Assembly (NCBI GenBank): GCA_023386315.1
Contig: JAEWJZ010000014.1
Span: forward strand, 191,001 to 255,000
Reading direction: 5' to 3'
Source: Bacillota bacterium
Lineage (GTDB): Bacteria; Bacillota; Clostridia; Lachnospirales; Lachnospiraceae
DNA length: 64,000 nt
Shown: positions 16,821 to 26,089 of the stretch, one piece after another
How the letters are laid out: the number at the start of each line of letters is the position of its first letter
Numbering within the stretch: position 1 is the first letter of the stretch
The notes under the pieces: model-generated
The model's database searches: none
What the model was told of the DNA's origin: nothing
Seen by the model: only the letters and a program-made list of their open reading frames with translations
Program-made: the position numbers and the translations under genes

Positions 16821-16871
16821 ATACCATAAGGGGTATCTGTATATTATGATTGATTCCACCCGCATTGTCAA
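16821..16871 (-). promoter_or_regulatory. csoR promoter and operator
   Basis: Minus strand TTGACA (16866-16871), 17-base spacer, CATAAT (16843-16848). Operator ATACCATAAGGGGTAT at 16821-16836 lies just downstream of the start of transcription and shares the TACC-n-GGGGTA pattern with the ATPase operators. Confidence 0.7.
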
Positions 16872-16895
16872 TATGGTTCAACTTATTTATATTTA

Positions 16896-17801
16896 TCAAT
16901 AAAGGGCTTTAATCCGTTCAAGAAGTTCTAAAAAATCCGTCTGGTATTCCACTGGCTCAATAATCTTCACACAATCCCTGAACCCAAGCAGCCAGCAAAA
17001 CAAAGACGCCTTATCCGACCATTCAATCCTCATCGTCAGCTTTCCGTCCGGACTCTCCCAAAAGCTGTCAATGCCAAATTCTTCTATGAGACGCCATTTC
17101 ATGGTTTTGTCAAATTCTGCTGTGATATTTACTTCATTGGTCCATTGAACATCACGGGGGTCCATTCGGTATGGAGGAATGTCCCTTTCTCCAAATTCTT
17201 CATTGGTGCATTTTATCTGTGTCATCCGGTTCAGCTTAAACATACGAAAATCATCTCTCAGCAGACAATATCCCCGGACATACCAGGAAGACCATTCAAA
17301 TATCAGCAAACAGGGTTCTATTATCCGTGTGTTTTCTCCTCCCGGACCGTAATAATGAAATTCTATCCTCTTTTTTCTCTCTATCGCATCTTTAATCAGC
17401 TCAAATTTAGGCGGAAGGGAGGACCCATACCATGAGCTTAAATTAATGACAACCGGGCCGCTTGCTTCTACGTACTCATTGCTGCAACAGGAAAGCTTAT
17501 CCATCAGAAGCTGATACCGGTTGCTTCCTGACACGCTGTCCAGGCTCTTTAATCCGGAAAGAATTGCCTGTATTTCCGTTGAAGTAAATAACGTCTTATC
17601 TACCTTATATCCTTCTGCTATGGAGATTCCCCCGTTTTTCCCCTGCTCGGTGACAATCGGTATTCCAGCCTTGCATAAGTTCTCCACATCACGGTTTATA
17701 GTTCTTCTGGATACCTCAAACTTCTCTGCCAGATATGGTGCAGTCACCTTTTCTTTTTGCAGTAATATGGATATCATACCAATCAGCCTGTCAATCTTCA
17801 C
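16896..17801 (-). CDS. HTH-WYL domain transcription regulator
   Basis: 301-residue regulator: N-terminal winged helix (MISILLQKEKVTAPYLAEKFEVSRRTINRDVENL), central WYL domain of about residues 130-215 (IEFHYYGPGGENTRIIEPCLLIFEWSSWYVRGYC) and a C-terminal WCX extension. WYL domains bind nucleotides or other ligands and occur in many stress or DNA-related regulators. Starts at GTG 17801, seven bases after a GGGGGG run. Its target is not evident; it lies next to csoR and opposite no obvious partner. Confidence 0.88.
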   Translation of the reverse strand: MKIDRLIGMISILLQKEKVTAPYLAEKFEVSRRTINRDVENLCKAGIPIVTEQGKNGGISIAEGYKVDKTLFTSTEIQAILSGLKSLDSVSGSNRYQLLMDKLSCCSNEYVEASGPVVINLSSWYGSSLPPKFELIKDAIERKKRIEFHYYGPGGENTRIIEPCLLIFEWSSWYVRGYCLLRDDFRMFKLNRMTQIKCTNEEFGERDIPPYRMDPRDVQWTNEVNITAEFDKTMKWRLIEEFGIDSFWESPDGKLTMRIEWSDKASLFCWLLGFRDCVKIIEPVEYQTDFLELLERIKALY

Positions 17802-17864
17802 CTAATAGTCCCCCCTTTTTTTTGCTATTATATCATGAACTCACCTATTGCAAAATACCAAAAA

Positions 17865-17909
17865 CAGAGGCTTTCGCAAAATGATTACTCTATTTTGCGA
17901 AAGCCTCTG
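17865..17909 (-). terminator. Strong terminator of the chemoreceptor gene
   Basis: Perfect 18-bp stem (CAGAGGCTTTCGCAAAAT and its complement) with a nine-base loop; the minus-strand transcript continues into GTTTTTGG. Confidence 0.9.
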
Positions 17910-17915
17910 ACAGAT

Positions 17916-20090
17916 TTAATATTTTGCGGAATCATGTATATACGTTACCGGGGTTATATCATCCTGTATCGGTGCCGTATATTCCTCTGTATCATTATAT
18001 TCCGGATCCTGAACTGTGGCTGCAGCCTCATAGCGTGCACTCTCCTGGGCTGCCGGGATGTATTCCCCCTGAAGTCTGAATTGCTCAACCTCCTGTTTTA
18101 ATATCTGGGCCTGGGCATCCAGTTCTTCACTGGAGGCAGAACTTTCTTCTGCTGTCGCCGCATTCGTCTGAACTACTGATGATACCTGGTTCAGTCCCTG
18201 ATTAATCTGCTCAATCGCCTCCACCTGTTCATTAGATGCCGCTGCAATCTCCTGAATGGTATGTTCCACCTGCCCGGATTTTTCGGCAGCTGATTTCAAT
18301 ATCCGGGTTGTTTCATAGGCGATCTTTACTCCTTCTGACACAGTCTGAACCGAATGACCGATCAGCTCTGCGGTCTGCTTGGCTGCCTCGGCAGATTTAC
18401 CGGCAAGATTACGTACTTCATCGGCAACTACTGCAAATCCCTTGCCGGCTTCTCCGGCTCTGGCTGATTCCACCGCTGCATTTAATGCCAGTATATTAGT
18501 CTGGAATGCAATATCCTCTATTACCTTGGTAATGCTTGAGATCTTTTCAGAAGCCTGTCCGATTTCCTTCATGGAATGATCCAGCTTTTCCATATAGGCA
18601 TTGCCCTCATCCATTCCGCTTACAGCCTGTCTTACATAACCCGTCGCTTTCTGAACATTATCCGCATTCTGCTGAGCACGGTTTGAAACACTGCTTACTG
18701 AGGCACTTAATTCCTCAACGGTCGCAGCCTGTTCGGCAGCACCTGATGCAAGAGCCTGAGAAGCATCGGAAATCTGCTTTGATCCGTCTGCCACTCTGTC
18801 TGAAGATTCCTTTATCTTGGTAAATACCGAATTTAAGTTATATGTAATTCCGTTTAGAGAATCTTTGATCTGTACAAAATCACCTTTATAATCCTGGGTT
18901 GCCGCTACAGTACAATCGCCCTTTTCCAGACCGCTTAATACCGTGGATATCTCGTTGATATAATTATTCAGCGTATTGACCGTTCCGGTGAATGATCTGG
19001 AAAGAGACTCAAGTTCATCTCCCGTATTGATCTGTGGTACTTCAGAATGCAGATCACCCTCATCAAGCGCTTTAATTCGTTCTACCAGTTTAACAATGGG
19101 TTTAACGATAGGTCCTGCTATCCTGAATGCCATATGTAAGGATAACAGAATCATCAGCGCCGCCAGGAATATTGTTATGGCAAGTGACTGATAGAAACCA
19201 GCCATCATCTCAGACTTCTCTGCTACAATTCCAATAGACCAGCCGTCAGTATTGGTAATAGGTGTGTATCCCATAATCAGAGTCTTGCCGTTTAAACGAG
19301 ATGATCTGATTGCAGTATTCCCTGCGATCATGTCCTGAATATTAGTGGAAGTAGCAGCAAAATTCTTATCGCTTTTTCCCATCTCAATATAATTGGTCTC
19401 ATTTGTCACAGACTCTTTGTCTTTGTGGGCGATTACCTTTCCGTCTTTATCTACAATAAATCCATAGCCGGATTCTCCTATGGAAACTCCGTCAATCATG
19501 CTGCTGAATACATCTGCATCCAGAGTTCCTGTTACAACCCCGTTATACTGCCCGTTATTTATCTTAGCGGCAATTACCAGAACTGTTTTGCCCAGTTCCT
19601 TATTCTGCATGGTAGTTGAAATATAAGTTTCCCCTTTAATTGCCCGGTTAAAAAACTCCATTTGGCTCATATCTGTCCCATTTGCCGCTTTTCCGTTGAC
19701 ATCAGCCGTTGTAACCTCCAGAAACCCGTAGTCCTTTGCCAGCTTATCCATGGCCTCTTTCCGGTCTTCCGCACTCTTGTTCTGGTTTGTTATGGAGGTG
19801 TATTGTGCGATAGCTTCAATCTTTATCCTGTAAATATCGATGGCATTTTTAACGGACTGACTGTAAGCCTCGGCTGATTCCATGAGCCTCATTTCAGTAC
19901 TTTTTTTTGCATCCCGATAAAACAAATAGCCATTGAAAAGTCCAAAAAGGACTGAAATTGCAGCACACATAGCAATAATTCCAAATAACAATCTCCCCTT
20001 GATGGATTTTTTCTTCCCCGCCTGATCAGATCCCTCTTCTGATTTTTTTATGACTCTCTGAAATACCTTAATCCTTCCCGCCACAGTCAT
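17916..20090 (-). CDS. Methyl-accepting chemotaxis protein with double Cache sensor
   Basis: 724-residue transmembrane chemoreceptor. TM1 is near residues 32-55, an extracellular dCache sensor spans about 60-290 ([22 protein letters not shown]), TM2 near 300-322, HAMP follows ([22 protein letters not shown]). The signalling tip is intact ([21 protein letters not shown]) and contacts CheA/CheW. The C-terminal tail shows the usual [10 protein letters not shown] methylation region. ATG 20090 is only two bases after AGGAGG; the in-frame GTG at 20084 is better spaced and may be the true start. Many dCache receptors sense amino acids or organic acids; the ligand here is unknown. Confidence 0.93.
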   Translation of the reverse strand: MTVAGRIKVFQRVIKKSEEGSDQAGKKKSIKGRLLFGIIAMCAAISVLFGLFNGYLFYRDAKKSTEMRLMESAEAYSQSVKNAIDIYRIKIEAIAQYTSITNQNKSAEDRKEAMDKLAKDYGFLEVTTADVNGKAANGTDMSQMEFFNRAIKGETYISTTMQNKELGKTVLVIAAKINNGQYNGVVTGTLDADVFSSMIDGVSIGESGYGFIVDKDGKVIAHKDKESVTNETNYIEMGKSDKNFAATSTNIQDMIAGNTAIRSSRLNGKTLIMGYTPITNTDGWSIGIVAEKSEMMAGFYQSLAITIFLAALMILLSLHMAFRIAGPIVKPIVKLVERIKALDEGDLHSEVPQINTGDELESLSRSFTGTVNTLNNYINEISTVLSGLEKGDCTVAATQDYKGDFVQIKDSLNGITYNLNSVFTKIKESSDRVADGSKQISDASQALASGAAEQAATVEELSASVSSVSNRAQQNADNVQKATGYVRQAVSGMDEGNAYMEKLDHSMKEIGQASEKISSITKVIEDIAFQTNILALNAAVESARAGEAGKGFAVVADEVRNLAGKSAEAAKQTAELIGHSVQTVSEGVKIAYETTRILKSAAEKSGQVEHTIQEIAAASNEQVEAIEQINQGLNQVSSVVQTNAATAEESSASSEELDAQAQILKQEVEQFRLQGEYIPAAQESARYEAAATVQDPEYNDTEEYTAPIQDDITPVTYIHDSAKY

Positions 20091-20265
20091 ATCCTCCTAC
20101 TCGTCATTTGCAATCTGGAAATATATTGCCTTATTGTAAAATTTTTACTACATTTAATTAATCAATATTATATAACATCCTGTAGATATTTGTCAATTAT
20201 GACAGAAATATGGGGAATGTTCACTTATTTTGTAATTGAATATCAAAAAGTATGTAAGCTCCTTC

Positions 20266-21441
20266 CTATCCGGCATAAGAATCTTCCATAATTTCATAAT
20301 CATTATTTATAAATGTTCCGTTTAGATCCGCATTCAGCTGATACATATCATTAAATTTTTCGATTGCAGCCTTTTTTTGTTCCATCAGAGAATGGGCGTA
20401 AACATTTAAGGTAATGGATACACTGGAATGTCCCAGCAGCTCGCTGATGGTCTTAATATCGACTCCCAGCTCCAGTGCCCGGGTGGCAAATGTATGGCGG
20501 ATTGCATGAAACTTCCGGTCCTTCACACAAGCTTCCTTTAACAGCCGTTTATACAGTTTCTGGAAGCACCTGGGATCAAAAGGAACGTCGGTTCCGGTAA
20601 AAATATAATTCTCCTGGTTTCTGTCTTTAAATGCTGCCAGCACCGGCATATTCAGTAAAAATTGGGGAAGGGGAATCTTTCTCATGGATTTACGGCTTTT
20701 CGGTGCTCCTACAAACAGTGCAGTTTTATGCTCTTCCTCTTCAAAATGCCGGATACGCGAAACGGTCCTTCCTATAGATAAAGTCCCTGTTTCCATATCA
20801 ATATCCCCCCATTTTAATGCGCATAACTCTCCCAGGCGGATGCCGGTATAAAAACAGAGGAGAATTCCCATCGCCCGTCTGTCGCTGCAATGAAATGCTG
20901 TCTGCTCAATCTGACGCTGTTCTTTCATGGAGAAAACCTCTACCTCTTTATCATCCGGCTTCGGATACTTAATTAAATCCATAACAGCAAAGCAATCCGC
21001 CGAACCCTTTAGTATTTCTTTAACTGCAATTTTAAAGATGGTAAGATTTTTCTTTTTGGAAGAATCTGCAAGTTCCTCATTTTCATACATTTCCTTAACA
21101 AAACGTGAGACAGAACCGGTTGTAATTCTCTGATCTTTTTCCTTCTCAAAAAACGGAATGACATACTTATTCATGCACCGGTAATAGCTTTCATAAGTTG
21201 ACGGCTTCACTCTCGGGGAAACATCAAGCAGCCAGTTTTCAAAAAGCGCAGCTCCCTGCCTGACCTCTCCCGACTTCTTTTCTCTGGGATTTCCCTGGCT
21301 TTCCTTGTAATTCTTCATCTTTTCCTTAACGCCTTTATAGCTTTTGGAATAAAAATACTGATACTTTCCGGTCTGTTTTAAAGTTCTTCCTTCCCATCTT
21401 CCATCTTTGCGTTTATAAATATTTTCTCCTCTTCTTGGCAT
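20266..21441 (-). CDS. Tyrosine recombinase (phage-type integrase)
   Basis: 391 residues from ATG 21441 (MPRRGENIYKRKDGRW), which follows AAAGGAGTTTTACC; an upstream in-frame extension has no such site. N-terminal arm-binding AP2-like segment (KRKDGRWEGR), SAM-like core-binding domain about 95-190, catalytic domain with Arg in YTGIRLGELCALKW, HAIRHTFATRALE (H-x-x-R), LLGHSSVSIT (H) and the tyrosine nucleophile in LNVYAHS. All catalytic residues are present. There is no excisionase, relaxase or phage gene nearby and no tRNA, so it seems a solitary or domesticated integrase. Confidence 0.9.
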   Translation of the reverse strand: MPRRGENIYKRKDGRWEGRTLKQTGKYQYFYSKSYKGVKEKMKNYKESQGNPREKKSGEVRQGAALFENWLLDVSPRVKPSTYESYYRCMNKYVIPFFEKEKDQRITTGSVSRFVKEMYENEELADSSKKKNLTIFKIAVKEILKGSADCFAVMDLIKYPKPDDKEVEVFSMKEQRQIEQTAFHCSDRRAMGILLCFYTGIRLGELCALKWGDIDMETGTLSIGRTVSRIRHFEEEEHKTALFVGAPKSRKSMRKIPLPQFLLNMPVLAAFKDRNQENYIFTGTDVPFDPRCFQKLYKRLLKEACVKDRKFHAIRHTFATRALELGVDIKTISELLGHSSVSITLNVYAHSLMEQKKAAIEKFNDMYQLNADLNGTFINNDYEIMEDSYAG

Positions 21442-21545
21442 GGTAAAACTCCTTTGCTTATAATATTTTATTATATGACGGTTTAAACCTTGGAAATTAA
21501 TCCAATTATTTCCAGATATTGTTAAGAACCAGGTTTTACTTTCCA

Positions 21546-21584
21546 CCAAAAAATGACGATCCAGGATAGCTCTGGGTCGCCATT
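21546..21584 (-). terminator. Terminator downstream of the ArsR-MFS operon
   Basis: Minus-strand hairpin AATGGCGACCCAG / CTGGATCGTCATT (mostly paired, with G-U pairs) followed by TTTTTT. A longer perfect repeat pair AACCAGGTT (21527-21535) and AACCTGGTT (21616-21624) brackets it. Confidence 0.65.
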
Positions 21585-21678
21585 TACTGATTCCGGTTCC
21601 TCTTACTGGCATGAGAACCTGGTTATTCCGGAAATCCGCAAAAACAGCTTCTTATCATTGCCTCTACCTCTATTTATA

Positions 21679-22905
21679 TCAGGAGTTTTCAAATGATTCA
21701 ATATCATACGGTTTAATTTCCCTTTTTTTTGCTGTCAGAAGTGCTGTAATCAGAATGGTATATACAATCATAACTCCCCCGCAAGCAAGCCAGAGTCCGG
21801 CTATGTCAATCTGTTCCACAAACAGACTGCAAAAAACAGAGCCGCACACGGAACCGGTCTGTAAGAGAAATGATCCCAGTGAAAGAACACTGGCTCTTAA
21901 CGGCCCCGGCGTATACTGGTTAATCAAAGTATTTTCCGCTACACTGCCGGTTCCGAGTAGCAGGTAAATGCCCCCGTATGCCATAACAAAGATCCAGACA
22001 GAATTCCATAGTGCCAGAATGAGCAGAGCACTGCCAAGGAAAACGCGGCTGATGCCGTAGATGCGCCATTGTCTTCCGGGAAATTTTAATAACAGTCTTC
22101 TGCAGAAAGAATTTCCTGCTGCTGCCAGAAAAAATCCAACAAAGGACAGTATTCCCAGCATCCCGGTTCCCTGTGATAAATCTGACAATTTAAGATAGGC
22201 AGGCTGCCAGTATGTCTCAATGGGAGTTATGAAAAATCCGGTAAACATCATCCCTGCCAGGATAAATGGAAAATCCGGCTTTGCAAAAACTGTACGGAAT
22301 CCTTTCTTTATATGACGGGCAATGGGAGGCCGCTCTGTTTTGCTGCCGCATATCCGGTCTTCCCGTATCCCAAATATACAAAGTCCCATTGTTACCGCAG
22401 TCAGGATACCGCGAAGCAGAATATTTGCGTTATAGGAATCCCCTAATCCGGAAAGGAAACCGCCAAGAATACACCCCACTGCCAGTCCAGCCTCCTCCAT
22501 GATGGCAAGGCGGGCTGTTACATCAGGCAGACTGTTCTCTCCCTTTTCCTGCAAAGCCTGATCTATAATTAAGGCATCTAAGCTTCCGGAAGAAAAAGCC
22601 CTGCTGACTCCGTTCAGCACAATACAGCATAATAACCAGATCCAGTTCTCTGCAAAAAAGAGCAGGCCAACCGATAACAGCTGACAGACTCCCGATATAA
22701 GAAAGACAGTTTTCCGGCCATGCAAATCCGCACATATTCCGCTTGGCAGCTCTAAACACAGAACTGTTGCTGAATAACAGGCTATTAAAAGAGGGAGTGT
22801 CTTAAGACCTGCACCCCTGTTAAGTAGAATTAAGTTCAGGACCGGCAGGAGAATTCCCAGGGAAGCATAATTGAGAAAAATAATCAGCTGCTTCATCCTA
22901 TTCAT
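21679..22905 (-). CDS. Major facilitator superfamily transporter
   Basis: 408-residue membrane protein with about twelve hydrophobic segments, starting MNRMKQLIIFLNYASLG. The loop after TM2 reads GICADLHGRKTVFLISG, the MFS motif A equivalent (GxxxDxxGRRxxL). Substrate unknown; likely an efflux or sugar-type permease. The start at 22905 overlaps the last eight bases of the upstream ArsR-type gene (ATGAATAG), which shows translational coupling and points to control by that regulator. Confidence 0.85.
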   Translation of the reverse strand: MNRMKQLIIFLNYASLGILLPVLNLILLNRGAGLKTLPLLIACYSATVLCLELPSGICADLHGRKTVFLISGVCQLLSVGLLFFAENWIWLLCCIVLNGVSRAFSSGSLDALIIDQALQEKGENSLPDVTARLAIMEEAGLAVGCILGGFLSGLGDSYNANILLRGILTAVTMGLCIFGIREDRICGSKTERPPIARHIKKGFRTVFAKPDFPFILAGMMFTGFFITPIETYWQPAYLKLSDLSQGTGMLGILSFVGFFLAAAGNSFCRRLLLKFPGRQWRIYGISRVFLGSALLILALWNSVWIFVMAYGGIYLLLGTGSVAENTLINQYTPGPLRASVLSLGSFLLQTGSVCGSVFCSLFVEQIDIAGLWLACGGVMIVYTILITALLTAKKREIKPYDIESFENS

Positions 22906-23473
22906 AAAGATCCTCCCCGGCATTATAAAAAATAAAGGCATATTCCCATGGAGACTTCTCCCTGGACGGAACAGCGTGCGCATCCATAAAATCCAGGATC
23001 AGCTTTAATAATTCTTCACCCTCTCCAGGCGCCAAATGAGCTACTCCAGTCATAATATCCCCCAAATCCCACCTTGGTTCTGAATCCCCATCGTGAAGTT
23101 TCTCTATATATTTCTTCTTCTGTGTTAAAAAGCCTTCATAGGTTCTTGCAATCTGTTCCTGAACAAGAATCTCTTTCTGCATCTGGTTATCGTCCGGATG
23201 ATCCAGACCGATCTGAACATTGACATAGGCAGGGCAATAATATCTTGCAGTAATTCCGTTAATAACCTCTGTATGATCCAGTGTAATGACACCCAGGGAC
23301 TCAAGCTTTTTAATGTGATGCTGAACACTTGATGGGGAAATATCCAGTTTTTGTGAAAGCTGCTTTGGGGTCATGGGCAGCTTGGAGCGCTCCAGTATCC
23401 GGAGGAGATTCTGTCTCACCGGGTTCATATAAATTTCCAGTTCCTTTTTGGTAGATAGCTTAATTTTATTCAT
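22898..23473 (-). CDS. ArsR-like winged-helix regulator
   Basis: 191 residues from ATG 23473 (MNKIKLSTKKELEIYMNPVRQNLL), placed eight bases after AGGAG. Winged helix seen as PVRQNLLRILERSKLPMTPKQLSQKLDISPSSVQHHIKKLESLGVI (helix-turn-helix about residues 25-65), as in YdfF/HTH_20-type ArsR proteins. The C-terminal half has no metal-site cysteines and ends in an acidic region, so the signal is probably not a thiophilic metal. It is co-transcribed and overlaps with an MFS gene. Its own promoter carries an inverted repeat, so autoregulation is likely. Confidence 0.83.
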   Translation of the reverse strand: MNKIKLSTKKELEIYMNPVRQNLLRILERSKLPMTPKQLSQKLDISPSSVQHHIKKLESLGVITLDHTEVINGITARYYCPAYVNVQIGLDHPDDNQMQKEILVQEQIARTYEGFLTQKKKYIEKLHDGDSEPRWDLGDIMTGVAHLAPGEGEELLKLILDFMDAHAVPSREKSPWEYAFIFYNAGEDLYE

Positions 23474-23503
23474 ATCTGCTGCTCCTAGTCTTTTCTTTCT
23501 TAT

Positions 23504-23543
23504 CATTACATTTATTGTAACATTTCACATTATGTAATGTCAA
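23504..23543 (-). promoter_or_regulatory. Promoter of ArsR-MFS operon with inverted repeat
   Basis: Minus-strand TTGACA (23538-23543), 18-base spacer, TACAAT (23514-23519). Perfect 8-bp inverted repeat CATTACAT (23504-23511) and ATGTAATG (23532-23539) straddles the promoter, as for an autorepressor. Confidence 0.7.
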
Positions 23544-23572
23544 GATAAAAACAAAGGGGAGTTATCCCGCAT

Positions 23573-24718
23573 TCAATCTGCGATCTTCATCCCCTTTTCA
23601 TAGACTCTGACGGAATTGCGGACTCTCTTTGCATCATATAACGCGTAATCAGACAGAACAAAAAGCTGCTCTGCATCAAGCTGGCTGGAATACGCGGACA
23701 GTCCGAAGCTGGCAGTAAAGCGGATCTCTCGTTCCTCCTCTATCCTGATCTTTTCGGTCAGTTGTCTGATCTCCTCGCACACCAGAACAGCCGCCTCCAT
23801 TGTCATATTGTGAAACAGAAGACAGAATTCATCTCCGCCATAACGATATGGTGTATAGTCACAGGAGTGTTCCATCAATACCCTGGCAAACTCTATCAAA
23901 CACCTGTCTCCCATATAATGCCCAAACCGGTCATTAATACTTTTAAAATTGTCAATATCCACAACGGCCAGTACATGATCTTCACAGGGTCTTTGGACCT
24001 CCATGACGGCCATGGCCTCATCAAGAGCCTTACGGTTATATATTCCGGTCAGCTCATCTACCTGTATGCTCTGCTTTAACTGATGTCTCTCCAGATCCGT
24101 CCTGATGCTGGCAGCATTCTTTTTCTGCTCAAACCGGATTACCACCATGCTCGCAGCAGAAAAGGCAACCAGTATCACCATGGAAACAAGAAAGTTTCCC
24201 ATACTTAAGCTGCTGTCAAAAATTCCAATCTTATCTGAATCCCATTTAATCAGTATTTCGGAAAATGCAGCTGACCCCAGGCAAAACAAGGCTGTAATAC
24301 CGGTCAGCCTCTGATCTGCGTATATGATTGTCATCATAATCGCACCTGGAAAAATATAATAGGTGGCAGTAAAACCGCTGTGAACAGTAAACAGGACAAA
24401 TGAGATTAAAACCAGCATCAGGGAGACGCTGTAAATTTTCTGCTTCTGGGAAAACTGCCCTGATTTCATAATCAGAGTTTCAGCCAGAATACAGGAAAGA
24501 TTAATTCCGGAAGGAATTATGATATATTTTAATACGTAACGTTCCATAGTTGTGTGAATAAGACCAGACCGCGCAAAAACCAGACTCATAAGGCATTCCA
24601 TGACCAGTGCAAAAACAACAATGCCGACAGTGGTCTTATAATGCAGTCTCAGCCAGTCATAATCTATGGTCTGATATTGTTTCTCTATTTCTATATTTCG
24701 GATATCATCAGGTACCAT
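23573..24718 (-). CDS. Membrane-bound GGDEF diguanylate cyclase
   Basis: 381 residues. The N-terminal half has about six hydrophobic segments (residues 30-205) forming a membrane sensor without a named family. The C-terminal GGDEF domain begins VDELTGIYNRKAL and contains the intact active site YRYGGDEFCLLF, with the metal-binding DIDNFKSIND. Predicted to synthesise cyclic di-GMP at the membrane. It has no partner phosphodiesterase nearby. It is one of three cyclases in this window. Confidence 0.88.
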   Translation of the reverse strand: MVPDDIRNIEIEKQYQTIDYDWLRLHYKTTVGIVVFALVMECLMSLVFARSGLIHTTMERYVLKYIIIPSGINLSCILAETLIMKSGQFSQKQKIYSVSLMLVLISFVLFTVHSGFTATYYIFPGAIMMTIIYADQRLTGITALFCLGSAAFSEILIKWDSDKIGIFDSSLSMGNFLVSMVILVAFSAASMVVIRFEQKKNAASIRTDLERHQLKQSIQVDELTGIYNRKALDEAMAVMEVQRPCEDHVLAVVDIDNFKSINDRFGHYMGDRCLIEFARVLMEHSCDYTPYRYGGDEFCLLFHNMTMEAAVLVCEEIRQLTEKIRIEEEREIRFTASFGLSAYSSQLDAEQLFVLSDYALYDAKRVRNSVRVYEKGMKIAD

Positions 24719-24866
24719 ATTGGAAGCCGCCTCCTGTCCATCCTATTTTTACTGAAGCATAAAATTTCCTTCTTATCCTAGAATATTCCTGGTTTTTCAC
24801 ACAGTGAACAAATTATAACGCTAACCCGGATTGAAACAAAAATCAGTATAGCATAGGAACAAAAAA

Positions 24867-24912
24867 AACGCACTTCATTTATACCGGATTGCGGATATAA
24901 ATGAAGTACGTT
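24867..24912 (-). terminator. Terminator of the PTS-AEC operon
   Basis: Minus-strand hairpin TATAAATGAAGTACGTT paired with AACGCACTTCATTTATA (one mismatch), flanked on its 3' side by TTTTTTTT. Confidence 0.85.
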
Positions 24913-24918
24913 TTCATA

Positions 24919-25125
24919 CTATTGGGCCTGGACTGAGAAATAAATAGCTGCCAGTTCCTTCTCCCCCTTCAGCTTCTTTTTTAATGCTTCTGCTTTTTTT
25001 CCATCCTCTCCCTCCGGATTTTCGAAAAAAAGCTTCATGCCTGACTTCTTTATAAAAACAAGTCCTTCATCCTCTGCATATTTTTGAAACGTCTCCTGTT
25101 TCAATGGTGCATTAACAATAATCAT
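24919..25125 (-). CDS. Small uncharacterised protein, last gene of PTS-AEC operon
   Basis: 68-residue soluble, charged protein (MIIVNAPLKQETFQKYAEDEG at the start, lysine and glutamate rich in the middle). I do not recognise a family. It has a good AAGGGGAT site and lies 14 bases after the AEC carrier gene and just before the terminator, so it is very probably translated. It could be a small ligand-binding or regulatory partner of the carrier, but nothing in it shows this. Confidence 0.6.
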   Translation of the reverse strand: MIIVNAPLKQETFQKYAEDEGLVFIKKSGMKLFFENPEGEDGKKAEALKKKLKGEKELAAIYFSVQAQ

Positions 25126-25139
25126 TTTTATCCCCTTAA

Positions 25140-26066
25140 TTATAAAATTCCGCTGGCTGCCGCCATCATAACAGGTATGGTAATTAAAGACAGCGCTGTT
25201 GTAATGGTTAGAAGATTTGATGCATACTGACTGTTCTTTTCATACTGGAGAGCAAACATGGTACTCATGGCTCCGCTTGGACAGGCTGCAGCTGTTAAAA
25301 CGGTCACCGATATACTTCTGTCCGCTCCTGCTGCCAGTAAAAGGAGTAAGGTCAGGGCCGGAACCACAATCAGCCTGGATATACTGACAATATAGGTTCT
25401 TTTGTTCTTTAATCCTCCCAGAAAGTCACTTTGAGCCAGATTAATGCCGGAAATCAGCATGGCAGCCGGAGTATTCATACCACCGATTAAAGCGACCGGT
25501 TCACGTATTATTTCAGGTATTTTAACTCCTGTGAGAAATAGAATTATTCCTGTCAGGATCGCTGCATTGGACGGGTTGATCAGACTTCTTACTGTCTTCT
25601 TCATGCTTTCCGATTTTCCGCTCATCAGCATAATTCCGTGAGACCAGACAAATATATTAAATACAGTCAGATAGGCTGTCATATAAAATACGCCTTCTGC
25701 CCCCAGAATTCCGTCTATAAGAGGAATTCCGATGAAACCACAATTGGAATAGACAATCGACATCCGCTCTACTGCCAGATCAGAACTGGTTTTCTCAGAA
25801 ACTGCAATTTTAGAAACTGCAATCGCAATGAAGAAACTGGCAAAAGACAGCAGAGCAGTAATTGCCAGCCCATATAACCGTTCTCTGTCAAAATCAATCT
25901 GATAGGACAAAAGAATAACACAGGGAGAAATGATCTTAAGCAGAACAGACGTCAGCCTGCTGCCTGTACCTGAATCCGCAATTCCTGTTTTATATGCGCC
26001 TGCACCTATTATCAGAATGATAAACATCTCAATTATTTTAGTTGCTGTAATATAAGCAAGATCCAT
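25140..26066 (-). CDS. AEC-family (auxin efflux carrier type) permease
   Basis: 308-residue membrane protein with about ten hydrophobic segments in two inverted halves, typical of AEC carriers; conserved features include YSNCGFIGIPLI in the first half and the AAACPSGAMSTMFALQY segment in the second. Bacterial members move organic acids such as malate or malonate. It follows a broken AEC gene by 23 bases in a beta-glucoside PTS operon; exporting an acidic fermentation product or an aromatic aglycone would be possible roles, both inference. Start follows AGAGGTGAAAC. Confidence 0.85.
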   Translation of the reverse strand: MDLAYITATKIIEMFIILIIGAGAYKTGIADSGTGSRLTSVLLKIISPCVILLSYQIDFDRERLYGLAITALLSFASFFIAIAVSKIAVSEKTSSDLAVERMSIVYSNCGFIGIPLIDGILGAEGVFYMTAYLTVFNIFVWSHGIMLMSGKSESMKKTVRSLINPSNAAILTGIILFLTGVKIPEIIREPVALIGGMNTPAAMLISGINLAQSDFLGGLKNKRTYIVSISRLIVVPALTLLLLLAAGADRSISVTVLTAAACPSGAMSTMFALQYEKNSQYASNLLTITTALSLITIPVMMAAASGIL

Positions 26067-26089
26067 GTTTCACCTCTGCCCGATGCCGC

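Noticed and set aside
20091..20265. Possible small gene or attachment site between integrase and chemoreceptor
   Set aside because: AT-rich sequence only, with no frame, no repeat matching the integrase 5' side and no tRNA end.
21527..21624. Nested inverted repeats in front of the integrase as possible attachment site
   Set aside because: The inner hairpin has a T-run on the minus strand and lies downstream of the MFS gene, so a terminator explains it better; no matching second att copy or tRNA is visible.
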